Origin: Gnetum montanum | Lineage: Eukaryota > Streptophyta > Gnetopsida > Gnetales > Gnetaceae | DNA: 64,000 nucleotides | Direction: 5' to 3' | Assembly (NCBI GenBank): GCA_015680685.1 | Contig: MNCI01004078.1 | Location: forward strand, 140,574-204,573 | Part shown: one piece after another, positions 35,107 through 44,505 of the stretch | Layout: every line of letters begins with the position of its first letter | Position numbering within the stretch: the stretch's first letter is position 1 | Translations under genes and position numbers: made by a program | Notes under the pieces: model-generated | What the model was told of the DNA's origin: nothing | Databases searched by the model: none | The model's input: only the letters and a program-made list of their open reading frames with translations

Positions 35107-36295
35107 GCTGGTTTTTGTGATGTAAAACTAAAGGATGGGTAATCTATATGAGTTTGTTTATAGGCTTAGTTCATCCACGAGAGGTGAAGTTGGCCAACTA
35201 GTGCTCGAGGAGAGTCACTGACATCCAAGATAGGTGAGACCTTTATGGACCAAGAGTCCTTGCAAATGATTGATCCTACTACATTCTTGGTTTGCCTATC
35301 TCTTGATATTTCATGGATCTCATGGTTTGGATGTTGTTTTTTGTATCTAATCTCTAGATTTTGAGGTGGTTTCTTATGAAACATGTGCCCTATCTATCAG
35401 CTTGTTCTAGGTGCACCAAGGTAGTTATCTCTACTAGAAGGTTTCTAATCCTTCCTGCATGTGTGGATGCAAATTCAAGTAGTAGGAGCTAGGTGCTTGA
35501 TGAAGATGGAACTAGATCTTTGGAGCTCTTCTTTATGTTTTCACATTTTGATTTGTGGTAATGATGATCATGATGTATTTGAGCTTTTATGATATTGGAT
35601 ATTATCAACTCTCTTTTGAGGCTACAAACATGTCATGCTATAAGATTCAATTATGGTTTATGGATAATGAAATTACTACTTAAAGTACACCAATATGTTA
35701 TTGTTTAATTATGCATTTTGGTTAAGGTTTATAATGCTTAGGGTGATTATTTTCTTTTGATTATAAGCATTATGACATCACATGCCCATGTTGTAAGATT
35801 CACGTAATTAAACTTGGGTTATCTAAGTGTTAAATTTTGCAATGTAACAAAAAACAACAAAGAGGAAGATCAAAGTAGGCATAGAAAAGGCGATAATGAA
35901 CAATGGCAAATAATGTGGAATCACTAGTGATGTAGTTCGTCACAGAAATAGATAGTTTTATTATAATCAATAGTCATGCTTTATTATAGGTCCACTTGAC
36001 CTATGATTTTTGTAACTAGCTTTACAAAATTTCTATGGAAAGAATTGAGCTTGTCCATTTAAGATTGATAGTATGATAATCACTATTATGATGCCTTTAT
36101 CTCATCTCTATAAGCTGAACATTAACAGAGTAAAGGATTAATTCGACAATAAATATGGTAACTTTACTTCACCTCTAGAGGTTGATCATTAACATTGTAA
36201 AGGATTGATTTGGTAATAAATATTTATGGTTAGTTGTTTACCTAATCTCATTGTTTGAATGTGGAGGTGTTAACCTATTAGTAAGGGGTAGGGGT

Positions 36296-36505
36296 GGGGT
36301 GTGTGGGTGTTGGAACCCCAAAAGAATTGTAATATAGTTCAATTTGAACTTTATAACCCAGCATTGCCTATCAAAATTGAATCCATGACTTAGAGTTTAC
36401 AAATCCAGAGTCTTACCACTTGGCTAACACTTGAATTTGGGTTTGATTCTCGGGTGCAATGCTAAGCTATAAAGTTCTAATTGGTCTATATTGGGTTCCA
36501 TCACC
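36296..36505 (-). repeat. Fold-back repeat with tRNA-like core
   Basis: The left arm (GTGTTGGAACCCCAAAA...AACTTTATAACCCAGCATTGC) and the right arm (GCAATGCTAAGCTATAAAGTT...GGGTTCCATCACC) are ~55-base imperfect inverted repeats. On the minus strand the centre reads TTAGCCAAGTGGTAAGA, close to a pol III A box. About 35 bases on is TGGATTCAATTTT, a weak B box. This fits a decayed tRNA-derived SINE or a MITE-like fold-back. Confidence 0.5.
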
Positions 36506-36697
36506 CTAGTCCCCAATCCCATTCCCCAAAATTTATAATGTTATAATGAGTATGTCTCAAAATGTAGCTTGGAATCAAATCTTTGACTTACATATATCAT
36601 AAGCAGCATGTGCTAATGAAGTAAAATATACTATATTAATAATTCAAAATAATGATAACATTTTTTTCAAAATGGATAGTGTCACAATAAAACGTTG

Positions 36698-36850
36698 TAG
36701 GTGTTGGACCCCCAAAATAATTGTAATATAGATACACCCCAAGATATATAGTCTAACTAAAAATTTATAACTTAGTATTGCCCACTAAAATTGAATCTAT
36801 GCCTTAGCTTTTAAATCAAAATTTTTACCACTAAGATAAAAAGTTAAAAA
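36698..36850 (-). repeat. Second copy of the tRNA-like repeat
   Basis: It repeats the left arm and core of 36296-36430 in the same orientation with substitutions. It lacks the right arm. Confidence 0.5.
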
Positions 36851-37099
36851 CTATTCTAACAAAACATCCAAAGAAAAGCATAGGATGATATTTTTTGTTC
36901 CAATCTAAAGGTAGCAAAGCCTATATGAGGCATGTTTACGTCATCGCGTAAGCCACTTTTACACCTACACTAAGTAACCTTAATATTGAAATAGTATATG
37001 TTGTGGCATATGTCAAGGTGGTAATACTAAGCCCTTTCACCAATTATGGTTTTCTTTCAAAAGATGACATTTTTTGTCTGCCTTGTATACCAGTGATAC

Positions 37100-37703
37100 T
37101 ATCACCTGGTGAATCACAATGGAAAAAATTTTTCACCAGGTGATAGCGCTAAGTGATCGACTTAGCCAACTACTCACAACAATGTGTAGCGATGCTTAAA
37201 CTCAAGGGAAATGTGCTTATAGGAAAAATTTCCAACCTTTACTCACAAAGGAATATGTTACAACACGTACAGGAGGTCGCCCCAATGTGAGCAACACCTC
37301 TTGTATTTATAGACACAGGCGTACCCGACCTTGCCAGTACACTCCTGTGACTGGTGCTACAGATGCATCACTTGCATCTCCAAAGCAGAGTATGCATATA
37401 ACCTATTGCTAGTTCTATGCTCCATCCACTTTGCCCAAACTAGCGATAGCTGATGTGCATGCGCTACATCTGGGTGAACCTAGCTATAGCCCCCTCGCAT
37501 GCATCGTAGTTGGCTTTCTCTAGTGGTCACAAATGTGCATGCGCTACACCTGGATGAATCCAGCTACAACCCCCTTGCATGCGCTGCACCTGGCTCCGTC
37601 TGGCAGTACCAAATGTCTTTCCACAATCCAAGTGTGGATCAATTGTAGCTCGTGTACACCTACACATGAGCCTATGACAGCAGCAGCTCAAGAGGTCATG
37701 ACA
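37100..37703 (-). repeat. 3' LTR of element 8 (604 bp)
   Basis: Starts TATCACCTGG and ends GGTCATGACA (TGTCATGACC on the minus strand). Confidence 0.92.
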
Positions 37704-37720
37704 AACCCACCTCCACCGGA
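37704..37720 (-). promoter_or_regulatory. Polypurine tract of element 8
   Basis: Minus strand GGTGGAGGTGGGTT directly before the 3' LTR. Confidence 0.75.
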
Positions 37721-37734
37721 TGAGTTCAACATCC

Positions 37735-38590
37735 TCGTCGAAAGTCCTTCCAAGTAGAGTTTGATCAACTCCTCAAACTACCATAAGGTAACATCATGTT
37801 TTCATGTGGCGTCCTCTTCACTACAGCCCTTCCACTTGACTAAGTAGTTAGTGCACCGATTCTTTCGACTAGCACCCTCTGTCTAATGGATACGAATCCT
37901 CTTAGCCATTTTTCAAAATTCCTTTCAAATGCCAAGAGGTGCTTTCCTGACTTGTTGTCTCACTACATCCTCATAGAAGGGTTTGAGGAAGCTTACATGA
38001 AATGTCGGATAGAGTTTCTTCTACTCCAAAAGTTTCAATCAATAGGCCACATTGCCTACCCACTTCACAACCTCAAATGATCCATTGCACCTCTGGAGAA
38101 GGCCTTTGTGATATTGTTTATCAGTGACCTTCTTCCAGATTTGATAAGTAAGTTTCAACAAGACCTTATCCCCTTCATTGTACTCGATCTCCCTTTGATT
38201 TTGATCTGCATACTTCTTCATGCACCTCTACACCTTGGCTAAGCTGTCCTAAGCTTGCTCATATAATTCCTGCTACACTGCTAGGCATTTCCCTTGCGAC
38301 TTTGATCTCGCTATCTCCAAGGGCATTATGGGCTAATGCCCAAAGACCAAATCTGTAGGACTCAACCCCATTGAAGAAGTTTGATGCAAGTTGTAGCAAA
38401 ATTGGGCCATGTCCAACAATGCGACCCAATTCTACTGACTTGCGGTTATAAAGTGGTGAAGATACTCTTCAACCAGAGCATTCACTCGCTCGATTTGCCC
38501 ATCCGTCTAGGGATGGTTGGCTATGGAAAATTTCAATTCTAAGCCTATCAAAGAGAACAACACCACCCAGAACTTCCCTGTGAACTACGC
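37735..38590 (-). pseudogene. Integrase C-terminal region and chromodomain of element 8
   Basis: Near 38500 the QIERVN residues hold the catalytic Glu region of integrase. MKKYADQNQREIEYNEGDKV (38221 downwards) is the usual integrase C-terminal beta-domain, ending in HVSFLKP (about 37990). About 37760-37880 gives LVKWKGCSEEDAT and a TLW-FE-LI-LYL tail, a chromodomain that in this family directs insertion to marked chromatin. Numerous TAG/TGA stops interrupt it. Confidence 0.8.
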
Positions 38591-38593
38591 ATC

Positions 38594-39106
38594 TCAATCA
38601 CTTACAATATCATGAGGTGCCCCAAATACCTTTACAACATGCTGAAAGAAGAGTTCGGTAGTTTTTTCTGTAGTGCATGCTTGAGGTGTAGCTACAAACA
38701 CTGTGTATTTAGAAAACCAATCAACCACAACCAATACCGATACCTTCCCATCCACCTGTGGGAAGCCCGTAAAGAAATACATGGAAATAGACTCCCATGG
38801 TCTTTTCAAGATTGAAAGAAGTTGAAGAAGCCTAGCTTGCTTCTTCTTTTCTGTCTTGTCCAACTGACACACTAGAAAAGTTCTCATATACAACTCCACA
38901 TCATCTTCCATCTTGGGCCAAAAGTAGCCTCGAGATAGAAGAGTTAACATTCTCTTCACCCCTAGGTGTCCAGCCCATTGGGTGTCATGAGTTTCCCTCA
39001 TGAGTTCATGTCGTAGTCCCCCATCCTTAGGAACATACAATCTGCTACCCCGAGCATACAAAAGATCAACCTTAAGAAAATATTTTCTTACAAGGCCCTC
39101 ATACAC
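38594..39106 (-). pseudogene. Integrase core of element 8
   Basis: Catalyses insertion in intact relatives. H-x-H-x-C-x2-C zinc region: HDTQWAGHLGVKRML is kept, but the first Cys of the pair is Phe (RTFLVCQ). The first catalytic Asp of the DDE triad is Tyr (SMYFFTGFP where relatives have SMDFxTGLP). The second Asp is kept in IVSD, directly followed by a stop. The enzyme could not work. Confidence 0.88.
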
Positions 39107-39329
39107 CTACTGTTGAAGTTGACAGTAGGTCTTGTCTACTTTTGCAACTTCCTTCACTTTGTCGATGAAGTTTAAGTGAACTGTCATCAACGCCGCTATA
39201 TAAGCCTACACTTTCTCTTGACTTAGTGCATCTACTACTTGGTTCTCCCACCCAAGTCGATGAATCCAATCCAAGTCGAACTCTACAAGGTACTCCTACC
39301 ACCTTGCCTACTTTGGTGAAAGCTTTTTT

Positions 39330-40640
39330 CTAGGTTGTGAAGTAAGTGTTGGCCACATTATCCATGACCACCGTGAACTTCGTTCCCAATAAGTAATGCC
39401 TCCAAACATTTAAGCAGTGAACCACTACCGTCATTTCCTTATCATGAGTAGTATATTGCTTCTCTGCGTCCTTGAGCTTCCTACTCTCAAAAGCAACTGG
39501 ATGTCCTTCTTGCACTAGGACTTCACCAATTACACGATCAAATGCATCAATATGAAGTTTAAAGGGAACTTCAAAGTTGGGCAACCGCAACACTGGTTCC
39601 AACGTCACAACTTCCTCAATTTGCTGAAAGGCCTTTTCACAGGCCTCTAACCAAACCCACGCTTGGTTTTTATTCAGAAAATCAGTCAAGGGGGCTACCT
39701 TCTTTGCATAGCCCTCAATGAACCGTTAGTAATAGTTTGCAAGTCCTAAAAAGGACCATAACTTAGGCACCTTCTTTGGAGCAGGCCACTCCAAAGTTAC
39801 CTTCATCTTTTGATCATCCATCTGAATTTTCCCCTTTGATATTCAGTGACCAAGGAACAAGATCTCCTAGACACCGAATTCACATTTTTCTTTCTTCACA
39901 TACAAATGGTTTTCTCTCAGCCTTGAGAGAACCTGCCTCAAGTGTTCTACATAAGTCTCCAGACTCTCGCTATACACAACAATGTCATCTAGATAGAACA
40001 CTACCGATCTATCTAGGAAATCATATAAAACATCATTCATCAAGTTACAAAAAGTGGCAGGGGCATTGGTGAGCCCAAATGGCATCACCAAGAACTCAAA
40101 AGAGTCATAATGAGTTACACACGCTATTTTTGCTTCATCCCCAATAGCAATGCGCACCTGCCAATACTCAGATCTCAAATCAAGCTTGGTAAAATACCTA
40201 GCTCTTGTCAAACGATCAAACAAGTCTGCAACATTTGACACTGGGTACTTATTTTTTATGATGATTTTGTTCAATGCCCAGTAGTCAACGCACATTCGTA
40301 GGGTCCCGTCTTGCTTCTTTTGGAATCACACTGGTGCTCCATATGATGCCTTCGAAGGTTGAAGGTAGCCAGCCTCCAACAGATCATCTAGATGCTTGCG
40401 CAACTCAGCAAGCTCTAAGGGGGACATCTGATATGGAACACTTGTGGGTGGCCTCATCCCTGGTTCCAACTCGATCTGATGGTCTACCTTTCTCCTAGGA
40501 GGTAAGACCTTAGGCAACTCTAGTGGCATCACATCTGCGAATTCCATTAGCAAATGCCCCACATAATCAGGAACTTCCACTATCTTGTTCTTCTTGATTT
40601 CCACCAAGGCAACCAGCACAATGACTTCACCTGTTTTCAC
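39330..40640 (-). pseudogene. Reverse transcriptase and RNase H of element 8
   Basis: The RT has PPRRKVDHQIELEPG, CVDYWALNKI, FTKLDLRSEYWQVRI, FLVMPFGLTNAPATF and the catalytic box VFYLDDIVVYS, all in order. RNase H shows KLHIDAFDRVIGEVLVQ, VAFESRKLKDAEKQYTTHDKEM and HYLLGTKFTVVMDN. Its TDAS Asp is kept, although Ala-Ser became Ala-Phe. Stops fall after GAPV and CEFGV and near the hinge. The reading frame differs by one from gag/protease upstream. Confidence 0.9.
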
Positions 40641-40795
40641 CCCAGAATTTGTTTGAGTCGTCGACTAAAACATCGATTTAGGATCTTTACATTTGATTGG
40701 GATGAAGTTGGGTTACCTTTCATCGGCAATCAGCATTCCCCCCAAGTGTGGTGCCACTAAATCTTTGGCCCTTACAAAAAATTCAACCCCCAAAA

Positions 40796-41047
40796 TTAAC
40801 TCAAGTCATCTAAAGAGATGACCACAAAATTACAATTATCCTTCCAAAGGCCAATTCTGAGAGGAGAAGAGATCACATCATGAACTAGCTGTGTCCTCGA
40901 GTTCATAGGCTTAACCTTGCTCTGGCTCTTAGCGATGGTCAAGCCAAGTTTCTCCACCAACTGCTGGGATGCAAAGTTGTTCATCGCTCCCGTATCTAGC
41001 ATTATGATTACCTTCTCTCCATTGAGGAAGACCTCCACGAACATCAA
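40796..41047 (-). pseudogene. Aspartic protease of element 8
   Basis: MLDTGAMNNFASQQLVEKLGL is the retropepsin active site (Asp-Thr-Gly). LRIGLWKDNCNFVVISLDD follows and ends at a stop before LILGVEF. Same frame as gag, separated from it by stops. Confidence 0.85.
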
Positions 41048-41140
41048 CTCGTTGGGTAGAATGGACTTTTAGCAAGAAAGGATGTTTAGTAGCTATAACA
41101 AGTTACACCTCGGGTTATTGCAATCTCTTTCAGAATCCTC

Positions 41141-42148
41141 CTAAAGTCTGAGAGTCATTAGCCTCTCCCTTGAAGGACAGTTGCAAGCCCAATGTGGTCC
41201 ATCACAAATGAAGCACCTAGATGAGAATTTATTTCCTTGGGAGGCTCCATCTCCCTTGGGTTTGGAGGGTTCCCCCTCCTTCTTCTTGTCTTTAGGACCT
41301 CGATGTTGCTTTCCTTCATTCTTACCCTTGTCTTGGGGCTTCTTCTGCTCTGAATTGGATCTGGAATTGTCCCATTTGTAATGGACCAAGCCATCTGCAA
41401 TGGCTATGGCCATTGGTATATCTTTTACGTTTTGCCTCCTTAGCTCTGCCTGAGCCCACGACTGCAACCTTGAAAGAAAGTTGAACAACTTATCCTCGTC
41501 AGACATATTCTTGATGTCTAGCATCAAGGAACTAAATTCTTTAACATATTCATGCAATGTAGTGGTGTGTCTTAGATTTCTGAGTGATTTCCACACCAGC
41601 CATGTGACATTCAAAGGAAGGAATTGATCCTTCAACTCCTTTATCAATGCCTCCCATGTTGTGATTTGAGGAAAATCGGAACTCACATCGTTCTCCAACC
41701 ACATCCTCCACTAAAGCTTTGCATCTCCCACGAGATACATGCTAGTTATCATAACCCTTTGGTCCTTAGGAACACAAGTAGCACAAAAGTATTGCTCCAT
41801 GTCCCACAGGAAATTTTCAAGCTTCTTCAAGTTCCAACTTCCTCCAAACTATTTTGGCTTTGCCACTTTCAATTTGAAGTTGTTCGAGTTCTCGCTCCCA
41901 TGTGAAGATCCTGCAATGATCTTCTTTAGTAATGCGATGTTATTTTCAAGGGATGATATACATACCTTTATGCCCTTGATCTTTCCCACATGAGATTCGA
42001 TTTTGTTATGCACCACATCATTACTCTCCTGTAGATCATTGATCTCCTTATGATGCAGAACCACCTGGTCTACAAGGGATTGAGCATTAGGAGCAAGGGC
42101 TCCAATCAACGTTTTCAAGATAGCAATGCGTTCAACAAGGTCCTCCAT
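41141..42148 (-). pseudogene. Gag of element 8
   Basis: Begins MEDLVERIAILKTL just inside the primer site. A coiled-coil N-terminal part (to about 41850) precedes a capsid core (TWEALIKELKDQFLP, LRHTTTLHEYVKEFSSLMLDI, FNFLSRLQSWAQAEL) and a Lys/Glu-rich linker. The knuckle CFICDGPHWACNC fits C-x2-C-x3-H-x4-C, as in Tekay/Del Gag. Stops lie at the junction near 41850 and before WRMWLEN near 41705. Confidence 0.87.
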
Positions 42149-42161
42149 CCCAAGCAGCCTT

Positions 42162-42173
42162 GCTCTGATACCA
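42162..42173 (-). promoter_or_regulatory. Primer binding site, tRNA-iMet (element 8)
   Basis: TGGTATCAGAGC on the minus strand, an exact match, two bases from the LTR. Confidence 0.95.
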
Positions 42174-42175
42174 AC

Positions 42176-42779
42176 TATCACCAGGTGAATCATAGCGAAA
42201 AAAAATTTTCATCAAGTGATAGCGCTAAATGATCGACTTAGCTAGCTACTCACAATGATGTGCAGTGATGCTCAAGCTTAAGGGAAACACACTTACAGGA
42301 AAACTTCCCAACCTTTACTCGCAAAGGAATATGTTACAACACATACAGGAGGTTGCCCCAATGTGAGCAGCACCTCTTATATTTATATGCGCGAGCGTAC
42401 CTGGCCTTGCCAGTACACTCTCATGATTGGTGTTACAAACGCATCACTTGCATCTCCAAAGTACAGTATGCACGTAACCCATTATCAGTTCTGTGCCCCA
42501 TCTGCTTCGCACCAACTGACAATAGCTTATGTGCATGTGCTACATTTGGGTGAACCAAGCTATAGCCCCCTCGCATGCATCATAGTTGGCTTCCTCCAAT
42601 GGTCACAAATGTGCATGTGCTGCACCTGGATGAATCCATATACAACCCCCTCGCATGCATCACACCTGGCTTCGTCTGGCATTACTAGATGTCTTTCCAC
42701 ACCCCAAGTGTGGATCAATTGTAGCTCGCATACACCTACACATGAGCCTAGGATTGTGACAGCTCAAAAGGTCATGATA
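42176..42779 (-). repeat. 5' LTR of element 8 (604 bp)
   Basis: Same length as the 3' LTR; starts TATCACCAGG and ends GGTCATGATA, followed by the duplication GATAC. Confidence 0.92.
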
Positions 42780-42784
42780 GATAC

Positions 42785-43343
42785 CTCTATCGCATATAAC
42801 TCCAGAGTTTCCAAGCGTGCTGCATTTTTATGTCACGAAGCTCTTTCTACAATAGGTTTGGTTGGCTATGATTGATTGGAGGTTTACATATTTAGTTCCT
42901 ATTCACCACTAGCAATTCTATCCATTGCAGTCCTTAAAAGACAAGTATGGCTGCATGCAAGGTATCTGGTTTTCAGTGGTTTTTACGATTCACGTGTACT
43001 CGTACAACAAAATAACAGAAATTACAACAGCACATGTATGTCCCCTCAACGAATTGTTTTATATGTTGGGTTGCAATTGACTTTGGCTTTCCAGGTGCAA
43101 CTCGTGAGAGGAACAATTACTAAATATACCCATGTATGCACAGGTAGATTTTGGCTGTACCTAACAATGAAAAACTTGCAGCATTGGCAAAATGATTTCT
43201 TAAACTAACAATGACCATTCTCTCGATACAAGATTTTTCTTTCGCTGCTACCATAAAATTAAGAATGTAGAACTCTTCTCCGAACTTATTTTTACCATTT
43301 CACCTTCAACAAAAGTTGGCCTGTATCTTTCCAGCAACCCAAG
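42785..43343. repeat. Left end of the ~380-bp tandem array and its flank
   Basis: From about 43030 the sequence is a copy of the ~380-bp unit seen again at 53851 and 54235. Element 3 splits the array at 43344-43348. 42785-43029 is unique-looking with no supported gene. Confidence 0.75.
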
Positions 43344-43348
43344 GTTGT

Positions 43349-44250
43349 CGATGAGCGGCTAGGTACCCCTACGCCCAACCATACGAATCACGGGTGTTCA
43401 CACGTGACTCAGTCGAATTCCGTAGACTGTAAGCACTTAACATACACTAGACTCTAACCAGAAAAACCTTGGGTTAGAACGGTCATTGCCTTCCTAATCT
43501 CACTTGTGATGTTCTGTTTGTGATGGTTAAGTGAGATTAAGGCTAATGATTTTTATAGCTTTTTACTTATCTTTTGGCGTCTAATTAAAGTATGGAAAGT
43601 AAAGAATGAACTATTTTATAATCTATAATTATCCTAATTTGTATTCTAACTATTCCTAGCATAAGTATTCGATCCCATCTTCTAGGCACGTTCTAAGCAT
43701 CCCCTAAGCACTTCTAGGTTACTAGACATTAAGCATCACTGGGTTTACCAAGTGTTGGGTTTACATTCGAGATGGTCGTACTTATGGCCTTTATGAACTA
43801 TAAAGGAGCGATAGCAATTAAAATAATAATAATAGAAACTTAAGTAATTAACAAAGCATAAACATATTAAATTACTGAATGCATAAAATGGCTAAGTCCA
43901 AATGCTGCAAGGAATGCTTGAAGAGTTCGTATTTATTGTCATCATGCCAAGGGCTCAAATACATCAACACTCGAATAAAGAGCCAATCACTTTTCTTACA
44001 CCTACTGCGGGCACTTGGAAAATATTTTATCTCCTACAGAAACAAACTGCAAGAACTTCGCTACAACTAACTAAAAGATACCTAAATGAGGCGGAAGGCC
44101 CTCTTATTTATAGGTTGAAATAGGCTCCGCGTAAACGAGGCCACGTCGATGCATGGAAGGCTATGTCGACAAGGCCTTGTCGATGCAGCTGCATATATAT
44201 GGCCCCATATACGCGGCCTAGTCGATGCATCGACTAATGACACTTCATCA
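43349..44250 (-). repeat. 3' LTR of element 3 (902 bp)
   Basis: The inner end is TCATCA (TGATGAAG on the minus strand); the outer end is CGATGAG instead of TGATGAG. TATA box CTATAAATA at 44105-44113. U3 holds TGTCGACA, CATATATATG and a perfect GTCGATGCATCGAC (44221-44234). Confidence 0.9.
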
Positions 44251-44262
44251 TACCCCCATGAC
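44251..44262 (-). promoter_or_regulatory. Polypurine tract of element 3
   Basis: Minus strand GTCATGGGGGTA adjoins TGATGAAG, the first bases of the 3' LTR. Confidence 0.7.
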
Positions 44263-44505
44263 TAAGTAAAAACTCGTCCTCGAGTTACTCTACAAATTGG
44301 AAGGTATGGACTTTTATTTACAATGCACATGACTTGACACATATATGACACACGTACATGACACAACATCAATTTTTACCAAGTGCCCAAGTTACAAAGA
44401 AGAAAAAATTACAAAAAAATGATGGTGTTCAGAGACAAAATTGAACACCTTACTAGTCTTGGAGTCTCTACCATGTAGATTGATGCACAAAATTGTTGGA
44501 GAAGA

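Larger units (their letters stand above)
14932..35849 (+). mobile_element. Element 6: gag-only chromovirus derivative with ~2.45-kb LTRs, heavily nested
   Basis: Left LTR 14932 to about 21873, primer site, a ~1.1-kb internal region with a gag relic, polypurine tract, right LTR 22980-35849. Both LTRs start TGTAACAA, and the right one ends TGTAACA. The flanks GAAAA (14927-14931) and AAAAA (35850-35854) may be a one-mismatch duplication. Each LTR is broken by later insertions: element 5 on the left; a family A solo LTR, a copia element and a ~3-kb unknown on the right. Summing the remaining pieces gives about 2.46 and 2.44 kb, which is strong support for this reading. No pol is present. Confidence 0.85.
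22980..35849 (+). repeat. Right LTR of element 6, interrupted three times
   Basis: LTR pieces are 22980-23070, 23947-25372, 30848-31025 and 35107-35849. The gaps are a solo LTR, a copia element and an unidentified insertion. It ends GCAATGTAACA. Confidence 0.83.
35850..37094. other. Interval between elements 6 and 8
   Basis: No gene. It holds a fold-back repeat with tRNA-like signals (36296-36505) and a second copy of one arm (36698-36850). Confidence 0.6.
37100..42779 (-). mobile_element. Element 8: complete but dead Tekay/Del-like chromovirus
   Basis: Two 604-bp LTRs, five-base duplication GATAC (37095-37099 and 42780-42784), iMet primer site, purine-rich tract and the full gag-protease-RT-RNaseH-integrase-chromodomain order on the minus strand. 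At least two frameshifts (near 40650-40790 and 39110-39330) and many stops inactivate it. It is the only element here with a recognisable LTR-type pol. Confidence 0.93.

Noticed and set aside
36296-36430. Functional tRNA gene
   Set aside because: A and B boxes are only approximate and no acceptor or anticodon stems can be drawn; a decayed SINE or fold-back is more likely.
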